Below, piece by piece: positions 1-8,726 of a stretch of DNA of 64,000 nucleotides. Numbering within the stretch: position 1 is the stretch's first letter; every line of letters begins with the position of its first letter. Location of the stretch: positions 558,001 through 622,000 of the forward strand of contig NZ_JAMQGO010000001.1 in assembly GCF_023703375.1 (NCBI RefSeq), read 5' to 3'. Under the pieces are notes generated by a model. That model saw only the letters and a program-made list of their open reading frames with translations. It was not told the origin of the DNA and made no database searches. Both the position numbers and the translations under genes were made by a program. Origin of the DNA: Lutimaribacter degradans (lineage in GTDB: Bacteria; Pseudomonadota; Alphaproteobacteria; Rhodobacterales; Rhodobacteraceae).

Positions 1-482
1 TTAAGGTCGAGGGCGAGGCCAACGGCACCATCACCATCGACCTGCTCGAGGACGTGGCGCCGGGCCATGCCGAACGGATCGCCGCCCTTGCGGCCGAAGG
101 CGCTTATGACGGGGTGGTATTCCACCGCGTGATCGAGGGGTTCATGGCACAGACGGGCGATGTCCAATTCGGCAAGATGGGCCAGGACATGCGCCAGGCC
201 GGCATGGGCGGGTCCGACAAGCCCGACCTGAACGCCGAGTTCTCTGACATCCCCTTTGACCGGGGCGTGGTGGGCATGGCGCGCAGCCAGAACCCGGACA
301 GCGCCAACAGCCAGTTCTTCATCATGTTCGACGAGGGCCATTTCCTGAACGGGCAATACACCGTGGTGGGCCGCGTGACCGAAGGTATGGACGTGGTTGA
401 CGCCATCAAGCGTGGCCGCGGCCAGAATGGTGCCGTGGTGGGCCAGCCCGACGTTATGACCAGCGTCACCGTGGTGGAATGA
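1..482 (+). CDS. Peptidyl-prolyl cis-trans isomerase, cyclophilin type (5' partial)
   Basis: Cyclophilin-family proline isomerase that speeds folding of proteins. The reading frame is open to the left edge (first full codon at base 3), so the start lies outside the window; about 159 codons are visible. The cyclophilin core is clear: FHRVI, then MAQTGD, a GVVGMAR stretch and SQFFIMF, with the conserved Arg, Phe, Gln and Phe of the active site. No signal peptide is visible in the part present, and the protein resembles the short cytoplasmic PpiB type. Its TGA overlaps the ATG of the next gene (ATGA), so the two are probably co-translated. Rhodobacteraceae often carry two ppi genes in tandem; whether another lies upstream cannot be seen. 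Confidence 0.95.
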   Translation, partial: KVEGEANGTITIDLLEDVAPGHAERIAALAAEGAYDGVVFHRVIEGFMAQTGDVQFGKMGQDMRQAGMGGSDKPDLNAEFSDIPFDRGVVGMARSQNPDSANSQFFIMFDEGHFLNGQYTVVGRVTEGMDVVDAIKRGRGQNGAVVGQPDVMTSVTVVE

Positions 483-1210
483 CCGGCCCGGCCTATCCGC
501 CGCTCGATACTCCCAAGCCGGTGGCGCGGGACATCTGGGTGGTGGATGGGCCGGTGATCCGCTTTTACAAGATGCCGTTTCCGACCCGCGCCACCGCGCT
601 GCGGCTGGCCAATGGCGATCTGTGGCTGCATTCGCCGACGCGCTGGAGCGCGTCCTTGCAGGCGCAGTTGGAAGAGTTGGGCCCGATCCGCCACCTCGTG
701 GCCCCGAACTGGATTCACTACGCGTCTTTGCCCGAATGGCAAGCCGCGCTGCCGGGGGCGCAGGTCTGGGCGGCGCCGGGTGTTGCGGCGCGGGCGGCGT
801 CGCGCAATGTCGCGTTCCGGATAGACCACGCGCTTGGGCAGGACGCGCCGCCCGACTGGGCGGGGCAGGTCGACCAGATGGTGGTGACCGGCAGCAACTT
901 GCATGCCGAAGCAGTGTTCTTTCACCGCGCGTCGTCCAGCTTGATCCTGACTGACCTGATCGAGAATTTCGAACTGCGCACGCTGCCCTGGTGGATGCGC
1001 GGGCTGGTGCGTCTGGGCGGCATCGCCGAGCCGGGGGCAATGCCACGCGACATGCGCGCGAGTTTTGCCGGCCACCGCGCCGAATTGCGCGCGCAGGTGC
1101 AGCGCATGATCGCTTGGGCGCCCGAACGCGTGATCGTTGCGCATGGGCGTTGGTATGACCGGGATGGCACGGCCCAACTGCGCCGCGCCTTTGCCTGGCT
1201 GCTGGACTGA
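479..1210 (+). CDS. DUF4336 domain protein (metallo-beta-lactamase-fold relative)
   Basis: A 243-residue protein matching the DUF4336 family, which has a degenerate metallo-beta-lactamase fold. The usual HxHxD metal motif is not present: the corresponding place reads NWIHY. A histidine survives in a late VAHGRW segment, so hydrolase activity is uncertain. There is no signal peptide or membrane segment. The start is set by the four-base ATGA overlap with the isomerase gene, which also argues for one transcript. The molecular function of the family is not established; family membership is recognised from overall sequence character, not from a catalytic motif. Confidence 0.8.
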   Translation: MTGPAYPPLDTPKPVARDIWVVDGPVIRFYKMPFPTRATALRLANGDLWLHSPTRWSASLQAQLEELGPIRHLVAPNWIHYASLPEWQAALPGAQVWAAPGVAARAASRNVAFRIDHALGQDAPPDWAGQVDQMVVTGSNLHAEAVFFHRASSSLILTDLIENFELRTLPWWMRGLVRLGGIAEPGAMPRDMRASFAGHRAELRAQVQRMIAWAPERVIVAHGRWYDRDGTAQLRRAFAWLLD

Positions 1211-1293
1211 CGGACTATCACGAATGCGTGGCGGGGCTATCGCGATGCGCGATTATGGCGCACGCTGTTGCTGTCAAATGGCAGGAGGCCCTT

Positions 1294-2259
1294 ATGCTCA
1301 ACCGCGTTTGTCTTGTGCTTGCCGCATTTGCCCTGGCCAGCATGGCCCAGGCAGAGCCGCGTTCCTGGAAATCCGAATGGCCCGAAACGGATTTTTCCCG
1401 CACCAGCGTGGAAAACTGGTCCGAGATCATCAGCGGCGGTCCGCCCCGCGATGGCATCCCTGCGCTGACCGACCCGGACATGGTTCCCGCCCGTGAGGAA
1501 GCCCGGCTGGACCCGCGCGAACCGGTCATGACGCTGGAACTGGGCAATGGCGCGCGCGCCTATTCTGTCCGCTACCTGATGTGGCACGAGATTGCCAATG
1601 ATGTGGTAGCAGGACAGCCCGTCGCGGTCACCTATTGCCCGCTGTGCAACACCGCCATGGTGTTCGATCGCCGCGTCGGGGACCGGGTGCTGGAATTCGG
1701 CGTGTCGGGCAAGCTGCGCTTCTCGGACATGATCATGTATGATCGCCAGACCGAAAGCTGGTGGCAGCAGGCGCTTGGCACCGCCATCGTCGGCGAAATG
1801 ACGGGCACGCAACTCACGCAACTGCCTGCCGTGATGGAAAGCTGGGGCGATTTCCTGGATCGCCATCCCGACGGGCTGGTGATGGACCAGCCGCGCACCG
1901 CCCGCCAATACGGGATGAACCCATACCGTGGGTATGACGGGTCCGCGCGGCCGTTTCTCTATCGTGGGGAAAACCCGCCCCATGGTATCGAGCCACTGGC
2001 CCGCGTGGTGCGCGTGGGCAACCGCGCCTGGCCGATTGGCCGCCTGCGCGCGGCCGGCGAGATACGCGAGGCCGGTCTGGTGCTGCGATGGCAGGCGGGG
2101 CAGGCCTCGGCTCTGGATACGGCGGAGATCGCGCAGGGCCGCGACGTGGGTACCGTGCGGGTGACGGACGATACCGGCCAGCCGGTGGTGCATGACATGC
2201 CCTTCGCCTTTGCCTTCCACGCCTTTCACCCGGACGGCGACTGGATGCTGGGCGACTAG
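1294..2259 (+). CDS. DUF3179 domain-containing exported protein
   Basis: A 321-residue protein of the DUF3179 family, whose biochemical role is unknown. The start at 1294 is preferred over an upstream in-frame ATG at 1228 because AGGAGG lies at 1283-1288 and the protein then opens with a clean signal peptide ending near the AQA-E site (about residue 20). The family hallmark is a Cys-Pro-Leu-Cys segment (TYCPLCNTA) in the first half, which could bind a metal or form a disulfide, followed by the GVSGKL and YDRQTESWW stretches. It is likely periplasmic. Its stop codon overlaps by four bases the stop of the convergent aminotransferase gene, leaving no room for a terminator between them. Confidence 0.88.
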   Translation: MLNRVCLVLAAFALASMAQAEPRSWKSEWPETDFSRTSVENWSEIISGGPPRDGIPALTDPDMVPAREEARLDPREPVMTLELGNGARAYSVRYLMWHEIANDVVAGQPVAVTYCPLCNTAMVFDRRVGDRVLEFGVSGKLRFSDMIMYDRQTESWWQQALGTAIVGEMTGTQLTQLPAVMESWGDFLDRHPDGLVMDQPRTARQYGMNPYRGYDGSARPFLYRGENPPHGIEPLARVVRVGNRAWPIGRLRAAGEIREAGLVLRWQAGQASALDTAEIAQGRDVGTVRVTDDTGQPVVHDMPFAFAFHAFHPDGDWMLGD

Positions 2260-3428
2260 GTCGCCAATTCGCTAGCCATGTCGACCAGCGTCTGGAACGC
2301 CTCGGCAAAGCGCGCATCCGCAACCGTCAGCGCCACGCGGATATGGCCCGCCGGCGCCTGGCCAAAGCTTTCGCCGGGCATGACGGCGATCATGTGCTGC
2401 GCAAGCAGCCTTTCGGCGAAATCCAACCCCGACAGCCCCGTGGCGCGGATATCCAGCATCATGTACATCGCACCTTGCGGCGGCAGCGCGCGGATGGCGT
2501 TCTGCCGGCCCAGGATATCCATCGCGATGGCGCGACGGCGGGCAAAGGGGGCGGCGATTTCCTGCTCCAGCGCGGGGCCTTCGTTCAGTGCGAAAAGCGC
2601 CGCATCCTGGATGAAGCCGGGCACACCGTACGTGGTATGGATCGCCAGCGACGCCAGGTGGGCGATGGCGCGCCTTGGCCCGACAAGCCAGCCGATGCGG
2701 CTGCCGGTCATGGCGTGGCTTTTCGACATCGACCCCACGACCAGCGTGCGTTCGGCCATGCCGGGCAGGGCGCGCGGCGACAGGTGGGCACCGTCCCATA
2801 CCTGGGTGTCATAGACCTCGTCCGAGATCAGCCAAAGGTCATGCTTTTGGCAGACCCGCGTGATACCATCGAGCGTGGCGCGTGAATAGACCGCGCCGGT
2901 GGGGTTGTTCGGGGTGTTGACCAGCAGGCTTTTCGCACCCGGCGCGGCGGCGGCCAGGTCATCGGCGCGCGGCTGGAACGCATCTTCGGCGCGGGCCTGC
3001 ACCGGCACCGCCTGTGCGCCGATGGCGCGAATCGTGCCGGGATAGGTCGCATAGTAAGGGTCGATGAAAAGCGCCCGGTCGCCATCGTCGCATACCGCAT
3101 GATGGGCGGCAAACAGCCCCGATTGCCCGCCCGGCGTGATCAGCACGTTTTCGCGGGCGGTGGGCACGCCGGTGCGCGCCTGCACGCGCGCGGCCACCGC
3201 ATCGCGCAAATCATCTGTGCCCGACATCATAGCGTATCCGGTATGGCCGCCGCGCGCCGCGCGGTCCATCGCGGCCAGGATCCTGGGGTCGGTGCGTATG
3301 TCATGCTCGCCGATCGTCAGCTCGACCACCGGCTGGCCGACATCGGCCATCGCGCGCGCCTTGAAGAACAAGTCCCACCCGTCGCCGCCCTTGCCGATCA
3401 TCCGGGTGATGCGCTGTGACAGTTCCAT
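2256..3428 (-). CDS. PLP-dependent aminotransferase, class I/II
   Basis: A 390-residue fold-type I aminotransferase. The PLP lysine is about K236 in SMSKSHAMTGSRIGW, with the NNPTG motif near residues 173-177 and the cofactor-contacting Asp in SDEVYD near 203. The start at 3428 is chosen because GAGGAAGG sits about eight bases upstream; the longer frame to 3656 reads through the promoter region and shows no family similarity. The substrate cannot be told from sequence; relatives are annotated as aspartate or aromatic aminotransferases. The gene is divergent from cysS across 226 bases and converges on the DUF3179 gene with overlapping stops. Confidence 0.93.
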   Translation of the reverse strand: MELSQRITRMIGKGGDGWDLFFKARAMADVGQPVVELTIGEHDIRTDPRILAAMDRAARGGHTGYAMMSGTDDLRDAVAARVQARTGVPTARENVLITPGGQSGLFAAHHAVCDDGDRALFIDPYYATYPGTIRAIGAQAVPVQARAEDAFQPRADDLAAAAPGAKSLLVNTPNNPTGAVYSRATLDGITRVCQKHDLWLISDEVYDTQVWDGAHLSPRALPGMAERTLVVGSMSKSHAMTGSRIGWLVGPRRAIAHLASLAIHTTYGVPGFIQDAALFALNEGPALEQEIAAPFARRRAIAMDILGRQNAIRALPPQGAMYMMLDIRATGLSGLDFAERLLAQHMIAVMPGESFGQAPAGHIRVALTVADARFAEAFQTLVDMASELAT

Positions 3429-3654
3429 GGGGCCGGCCTTCCTCGTTTTGATCAAATCCGGGCTGACCATGGCCGCGAGATTTTCGCTTGGCAAGGGGCG
3501 GGCAGGAGCGTAACGTAGCGTCTCATGAACGGAAGCTGCATCATTCGCATCTGCATCTGCATTACCGGCTGACATCGTCAGGCGGGCCGTTCCTTCTTTC
3601 CCTAATCCGATGAAGTTGCTAAGCCCGCCGCGAGCGTCGCGCGCGAGGAAAGAC

Positions 3655-5076
3655 ATGACCGAAATCCGGCTTTACAACACGAAGTCCCGCAAGAAAGAAC
3701 GGTTCACGCCGATCGACCCGCAAAACGTGCGCATGTACGTCTGCGGGCCCACCGTTTACGACCGCGCGCATCTGGGCAACGCCCGCCCGGTGATCGTATT
3801 CGACGTGCTTTATCGCCTGTTGCGCCATGTCTACGGCGCGGATCACGTCACCTACGTGCGCAATTTCACCGACGTGGATGACAAGATCAACGCGCGGGCG
3901 GCCGAAAGCGGGCGCTCCATCGCCGAGATCACGGCGGAAACGACGCGGTGGTTTCTCGATGACATGGCCGCCGTGGGCGCGCTGGAACCCAACGCGATGC
4001 CCCGCGCCACCCAATACATCCCGCAGATGATCGCCATGATCGAGGATCTGATCGCGAAGGGGCACGCCTACGAGGCCGAGGGGCACGTGCTGTTCGCGGT
4101 CGAAAGTTACCGCGATTACGGCAAGCTGTCGGGCCGCTCGGTCGATGACATGATCGCGGGCGCACGGGTCGAGGTGGCGCCTTACAAGCGCAACCCGATG
4201 GATTTCGTGCTGTGGAAGCCGTCGGCCGACGACCTGCCGGGCTGGGACAGCCCCTGGGGCCGGGGGCGTCCGGGCTGGCATATCGAATGTTCGGCCATGG
4301 CATACGAACTCTTGGGCGAGACATTCGACATCCATGGCGGCGGCAACGACCTGATGTTCCCGCATCACGAAAACGAGATCGCGCAAAGCTGCTGCGCCCA
4401 TCCCGAGGGCGGTTTCGCGCGCTTCTGGTTGCATAACGAGATGTTGCAGGTCGAGGGTAAGAAAATGTCCAAGAGCCTGGGCAATTTCTTTACCGTCCGC
4501 GATCTGCTGGACCAGGGCGTGCCGGGCGAGGTGATCCGCTTCGTCATGCTGTCGACCCATTATCGCAAGCCGATGGACTGGACCGAGAAGAAGGCAAAAG
4601 ACGCAAGACGAACCCTAGAACAGTTCCATCGCTTGGTTTTTGATGTCTTGCCGTCGCCGTCACCAGATCTTCGGCGAGTAGATCACCCCTTGATCGAAGC
4701 CTTGGCCGATGATCTGAATACTCATGGGGCTTTGCATTGCCTGCATGTCCTTGCAGCTTTTGCAGATGACACAGCAAACCCATTGCGACAGGAAGCAGCG
4801 CAATCTCTTGCGGATTCCTTGTTATTCTTGGGCTTGTTCAACCCCGATTTCTCGCGTAGCGCGGTCTCAATCATTGACCCTAAAGATTGGCAAAGATTGA
4901 GTGACACTTTGTCAAAGTTACGCCTAGACGCGATTGCCGCGAAGGATTTCACCGAAGTAGACCGCATGAAATCCGCCCTCATCGACGCTGGCGTCGAGGT
5001 GCGGATGTCCAAGGATGGTGTCGAATTGGTCCCCGGCCCAGACTTCGACCCCACCAAGCTGGAGGCGTTGAAATGA
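3655..5076 (+). CDS. cysS: Cysteinyl-tRNA synthetase
   Basis: Charges tRNA-Cys with cysteine in the cytoplasm. The 473-residue length is normal for the family. The class I signature HLGN is at about 39-42, the zinc-binding Cys is near residue 30 with further ligands in GWHIECS and PHHENE, and KMSKS is at about 270-274. The start at 3655 has GAGGAAAG just upstream. Oddly, the last third changes composition: a hand count gives about 49% G+C for 4621-4920 against about 61% for 4201-4500, with many TTG, TTA, CTA and AGA codons. The reading frame stays open and the C-terminal anticodon-binding region is still present, so the gene is probably functional but mosaic. Confidence 0.97.
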   Translation: MTEIRLYNTKSRKKERFTPIDPQNVRMYVCGPTVYDRAHLGNARPVIVFDVLYRLLRHVYGADHVTYVRNFTDVDDKINARAAESGRSIAEITAETTRWFLDDMAAVGALEPNAMPRATQYIPQMIAMIEDLIAKGHAYEAEGHVLFAVESYRDYGKLSGRSVDDMIAGARVEVAPYKRNPMDFVLWKPSADDLPGWDSPWGRGRPGWHIECSAMAYELLGETFDIHGGGNDLMFPHHENEIAQSCCAHPEGGFARFWLHNEMLQVEGKKMSKSLGNFFTVRDLLDQGVPGEVIRFVMLSTHYRKPMDWTEKKAKDARRTLEQFHRLVFDVLPSPSPDLRRVDHPLIEALADDLNTHGALHCLHVLAAFADDTANPLRQEAAQSLADSLLFLGLFNPDFSRSAVSIIDPKDWQRLSDTLSKLRLDAIAAKDFTEVDRMKSALIDAGVEVRMSKDGVELVPGPDFDPTKLEALK

Positions 5077-5099
5077 TGCGCGGCAAAATCACCCCTCTT

Positions 5100-5175
5100 G
5101 CCCGGCGGCACGCCGGGCAGCCCCCGACCGCCCCCATGGGCGGGGGCTTCTCCCCCGCCCGCGGCCGGGGGCTGC
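5100..5175. repeat. Cluster of nested G+C-rich hairpins between cysS and cimA
   Basis: Three perfect inverted repeats are packed into 76 bases. An 8-bp stem pairs 5100-5107 with 5111-5118 (3-base loop). A 9-bp stem of G and C pairs 5138-5146 with 5152-5160 (loop CTTCT). An outer 10-bp stem pairs 5117-5126 with 5166-5175 around the second hairpin. No T-run follows on either strand, so it is not a standard intrinsic terminator. It may stabilise the cysS mRNA end or be a dispersed palindromic element. Confidence 0.7.
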
Positions 5176-5221
5176 CCTTTGCACTTTGTGCTGCGAGCGG
5201 TGAAACGGCGAGGGTGCAGCG

Positions 5222-6847
5222 ATGAAGGACCGCCTTTATATCTATGACACGACGCTGCGCGACGGGCAGCAGACGCAGGGCGTGCAATTCTCGACCGATG
5301 AGAAAATCCGCATAGCGCAGGCGCTGGACGAGTTGGGCGTCGATTACATCGAAGGCGGCTGGCCGGGGGCAAACCCTACCGACAGCGCCTTTTTCGACGC
5401 CCGCCCCGACACGCAGGCGCGGTTCACCGCCTTCGGCATGACCAAACGCGCGGGCCGATCCGCCGATAATGACGACGTGCTGGCCGCCGTGCTGAACGCG
5501 GGCACGCCGGCGGTGTGCCTTGTGGGCAAGACCCACGACTTCCACGTGACCGCGGCGCTGGGGATCGGGCTGGACGAGAACGTGGAAAGCATCCGTGCCA
5601 GCGTCGCCCATGTCGTGGCGCAAGGGCGCGAGGCGCTGTTCGATGCCGAGCATTTCTTTGATGGTTACAAGGCCAATCCCGACTACGCGCTGGATTGTCT
5701 GCGCGCCGCGCATGACGCGGGCGCCCGCTGGATCGTTCTGTGCGACACCAATGGCGGCACCCTGCCGGCCGAGATCGGTCGTATCACCGCCGCCGTGATT
5801 GCCGCCGGGATTCCAGGCGCGCGGCTGGGCATCCATTGCCACAACGACACAGAGAACGCGGTTGCCGGCAGCCTGGCCGCGATCGACGCGGGCGCGCGGC
5901 AGATCCAGGGTACGCTGAACGGGCTGGGCGAACGCTGTGGCAATGCCAACCTGACAACGCTGCTGCCCAACCTGCTGCTGAAACACCCCTATGCCAGCCG
6001 CTATGATACCGGGATCACGCAAGAGGCGCTGACCGGCCTGACCCGCATCAGCCGAATGCTCGACGAGATCCTGAACCGCGTGCCCATGCGCCAGGCGCCC
6101 TATGTCGGGGCCAGCGCCTTTGCACACAAGGCCGGGCTGCATGCCAGCGCCATCCTGAAAGACCCCAGCACATACGAGCATATCGACCCCGCCCAGGTGG
6201 GCAACGCCCGCATCATCCCGATGTCGAACCAGGCCGGCCAGTCGAACCTGCGCCGCCGCCTGGCCGAGGCCGGAATCGAGGTGCCCGCGAATAGCCCCGC
6301 CTTGGCGCGTATCCTCGAGGTCGTCAAAGAGCGCGAGTCCCAAGGCTATACCTATGACAGCGCGCAGGCCTCGTTCGAACTGCTGGCGCGCGGCGAACTG
6401 GGCCAGTTGCCCGATTTCTTCGAGGTCAAGCGCTACAAGGTGACCGTTGAGCGGCGCAAGAACAAGTACAACCAGATGGTCAGCCTGTCCGAGGCCGTGG
6501 TGGTGGTGAAGGTCGATGGCGAAAAGAAACTGTCGGTCAGTGAATCGCTGGACGAGGACGGCAGCGACCGCGGCCCCGTCAACGCGCTGGCGCGGGCGCT
6601 GTCCAAGGATCTTGGGCGGTATTCCGACATGATCGCCGACATGCGGCTGGTCGATTTCAAGGTGCGTATTACCCAGGGCGGTACCGATGCCGTCACCCGC
6701 GTCATCATCGACAGCGAGGATGCCGCCGGGCGCCGTTGGTCAACCGTTGGGGTCAGCCCGAACATAGTCGATGCCAGTTTCGACGCGCTGCTGGATGCGA
6801 TCACCTGGAAACTCGTGCACGAAGGCACGGTGGTGTCCGCAGCGTGA
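5222..6847 (+). CDS. cimA: (R)-citramalate synthase
   Basis: Condenses acetyl-CoA with pyruvate to (R)-citramalate, the first step of the threonine-independent isoleucine route. It has 541 residues. An HMG-CoA-lyase-like TIM barrel opens with DTTLRDGQQ (metal and catalytic Arg-Asp), followed by the HCHND metal ligands, and a LeuA-type regulatory dimerisation domain occupies roughly residues 395-525. The N-terminal stretch DYIEGGWPGANP is typical of the CimA branch and not of LeuA. The start at 5222 has GAGG about ten bases upstream. 2-isopropylmalate synthase activity is the main alternative, but the long CimA-like layout argues against it. Allosteric inhibition by isoleucine is the family norm. 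Confidence 0.92.
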   Translation: MKDRLYIYDTTLRDGQQTQGVQFSTDEKIRIAQALDELGVDYIEGGWPGANPTDSAFFDARPDTQARFTAFGMTKRAGRSADNDDVLAAVLNAGTPAVCLVGKTHDFHVTAALGIGLDENVESIRASVAHVVAQGREALFDAEHFFDGYKANPDYALDCLRAAHDAGARWIVLCDTNGGTLPAEIGRITAAVIAAGIPGARLGIHCHNDTENAVAGSLAAIDAGARQIQGTLNGLGERCGNANLTTLLPNLLLKHPYASRYDTGITQEALTGLTRISRMLDEILNRVPMRQAPYVGASAFAHKAGLHASAILKDPSTYEHIDPAQVGNARIIPMSNQAGQSNLRRRLAEAGIEVPANSPALARILEVVKERESQGYTYDSAQASFELLARGELGQLPDFFEVKRYKVTVERRKNKYNQMVSLSEAVVVVKVDGEKKLSVSESLDEDGSDRGPVNALARALSKDLGRYSDMIADMRLVDFKVRITQGGTDAVTRVIIDSEDAAGRRWSTVGVSPNIVDASFDALLDAITWKLVHEGTVVSAA

Positions 6848-6887
6848 GCCGGCGTGCGGGGTTATGTAAACGAATTTCTGGTGAGCC

Positions 6888-7883
6888 TTGATTTATACCG
6901 TTTCGAAAATACTGGGTATCGCGGTGGTCGCCTATCTGGCCATCGCGCTGGGGTTGATCCTGTCGCAGCGCCCCGGGCCATTGCCCGAGGGCGGCGTGCT
7001 GGATTTCACCGGGCTGATCCAGGCCCCCTTTGACCCGCCGCAAGACGCCCCCCGGTTTCGCCGCACGCACTTTGTGGCGACGGACGGAAACAGGCTGCCG
7101 ATGACCGTGGTTGACGACCCGGCCGCGCCCGCGGCCAAGCCCATCGTGGTAATGTTGCATGGCTCGGGCTGGCACGGGATGCAGTTCGACCGGCTGGCTT
7201 GGGCGCTGCGCGACGTGGCCGAGCTGCGCGCCGTCACCCTGCGCGGGCATGGGGCCGACCCGGTGCGGCGGGGCGACGTGGATTACGTGGGCCAGCTGGA
7301 GGATGACCTGGCCGCCGCCATCGGTGATGCCGACGGACGCAAGGTCGTGCTGCTGGGGCATTCCTCGGGCGGGGGGCTAGTGGTGCGCTTTGCGGGCGGC
7401 ACGCATCGGGGCCTGATCGACGGGGCCATCCTGCTGGCGCCGTTCCTGCAATACGACGCGCCGGTGACGCGGGAAAACTCCGGAGGCTGGGCGCATGTGC
7501 TGACCCGGCGTATCGTCGGGCTGTCGATGCTGAACATGGTCGGCATCCGCGGGCTGGACGGGTTGAAGATGATCCAGTTCGCCATACCGCGAGCGGTTCT
7601 GGACGGGCCCTTGGGCGATACGGCAACCACCGCCTACAGTTGGCGGCTGAACCTGTCCTATGCACCACGGCGCGATTACCTGTCCGATGTCGCGGCGCTG
7701 CCACCATTCCTGCTGGTGGCGGGCGCGCAAGACCAGAGTTTGGTCGCCGAAGGGTATGAGCCGCTGATGTCTGGCGCGACCGACAACGGGCGCTATCATG
7801 TTCTACCGGACGTCGGGCATCTCGACGTGGTCGACGTGTCGGCGACCGAGACGCTGATACGGGGGTTTCTGCGTGATATCTGA
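6888..7883 (+). CDS. Membrane-anchored alpha/beta hydrolase
   Basis: A 331-residue serine hydrolase. The visible start is TTG at 6888 with GGTGAG just upstream. The first 25 residues form a hydrophobic helix that would tether the enzyme to the inner membrane. The catalytic triad can be placed: nucleophile Ser about 159 in GHSSGG, Asp about 286 in GAQDQS, His about 312 in VGHLD. An oxyanion HGSG motif is at about 91-94. The gene ends 11 bases inside the next coding region, so the two are coupled. The substrate is unknown; relatives are called lysophospholipases or alpha/beta-fold hydrolases on weak grounds. Confidence 0.88.
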   Translation: MIYTVSKILGIAVVAYLAIALGLILSQRPGPLPEGGVLDFTGLIQAPFDPPQDAPRFRRTHFVATDGNRLPMTVVDDPAAPAAKPIVVMLHGSGWHGMQFDRLAWALRDVAELRAVTLRGHGADPVRRGDVDYVGQLEDDLAAAIGDADGRKVVLLGHSSGGGLVVRFAGGTHRGLIDGAILLAPFLQYDAPVTRENSGGWAHVLTRRIVGLSMLNMVGIRGLDGLKMIQFAIPRAVLDGPLGDTATTAYSWRLNLSYAPRRDYLSDVAALPPFLLVAGAQDQSLVAEGYEPLMSGATDNGRYHVLPDVGHLDVVDVSATETLIRGFLRDI

Positions 7884-8655
7884 CGACTTGGCGGCCTGCG
7901 CCGAAACGGTGCAAAAGGGCGATCCCGATCGTTTCCTGGCGGCAATGGCGGCGCCGCCGGAAACGCGCGATGTTCTGTTTCCGCTTTACGCGATGAATGT
8001 CGAGATCAGCCGCGCACCCTGGGTCACGCAAGAGCCGGTGATCGCGGAAATGCGCCTGCAATGGTGGCGCGATGCGCTGGAGGAAATCGGGCAGGGCGGC
8101 GATGCGCCCCGCCGGCACCAGGTCGTGACGCCATTGGCCGCCGTGTTGGATGATCCGGCCTGCGCGGTGCTCGATCGCCTGGTTCTGGCCCGGCGCTGGG
8201 ATATCTACCGCGACCCGTTCGAGGATGAAGCCGCCTTTGACCAGTTTCTTGACGACACGGCTGGTGGGCTGATGTGGGTGGCCGCGCGCGCGCTTGGCGC
8301 GCCAGGTCCGGCCGAGGCCGCGGTCCGTGACATCGGCTATGCGCAGGGCTTGGCGGCCTGGTTTCGCGCGATTCCCGCGCTTGAATCGGCAGGCCGCGTG
8401 CCGCTGGTGGATGGGCGCGGGCCGGCGGTGGTCGAGCTGGCACGCAAGGGTGCGGCGCGTCTGGCGCAGGGGCGTGCACGGCAGGGCGCTTTACCGCGAC
8501 GATCCCGCGCGGCATTGCTGCCGGCCTGGCAGGCGGGCCCCGTCCTGGCCAGGATCGCGAAAAACCCCGGATTGGTCAGCGCGGCGCAGGCCGAACTGTC
8601 GCCGGGGGGCGCGCGCCTGCGCCTGATGCTGGCGGCGGCGCGCGGGCGCATCTGA
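7873..8655 (+). CDS. Squalene/phytoene synthase-like protein (NDUFAF6-like)
   Basis: A 260-residue helical protein of the squalene/phytoene synthase superfamily. The Asp-rich DxxxD motifs that bind prenyl diphosphate are not intact: the first reads NVEIS and the second region reads DDTAGG, so it is probably not a terpene synthase. It resembles the NDUFAF6 branch, whose mitochondrial members assist respiratory complex I assembly; that role here is inference. It begins with GTG at 7873, overlapping the end of the hydrolase gene by 11 bases. A strong terminator follows its stop codon. Confidence 0.8.
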   Translation: MISDDLAACAETVQKGDPDRFLAAMAAPPETRDVLFPLYAMNVEISRAPWVTQEPVIAEMRLQWWRDALEEIGQGGDAPRRHQVVTPLAAVLDDPACAVLDRLVLARRWDIYRDPFEDEAAFDQFLDDTAGGLMWVAARALGAPGPAEAAVRDIGYAQGLAAWFRAIPALESAGRVPLVDGRGPAVVELARKGAARLAQGRARQGALPRRSRAALLPAWQAGPVLARIAKNPGLVSAAQAELSPGGARLRLMLAAARGRI

Positions 8656-8675
8656 CACCTGGCAAACGAAGAAAA

Positions 8676-8706
8676 GGCCCGGGCGAATCCGCCCGGGCCC
8701 CTTTGT
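8676..8706. terminator. Bidirectional intrinsic terminator
   Basis: A perfect 10-bp G+C stem pairs 8676-8685 with 8690-8699 around an AATC loop. It is flanked by AAAA on the left and CTTTGT on the right. It sits between the convergent synthase-like gene and the ialB-type gene and can serve both strands. Confidence 0.9.
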
Positions 8707-8726
8707 CGGTTGACCTGTGGCGCCGA

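Noticed and set aside
1228..1293. Upstream start for the DUF3179 protein
   Set aside because: It would place 22 residues before a clear signal peptide, and the strong AGGAGG site fits the ATG at 1294.
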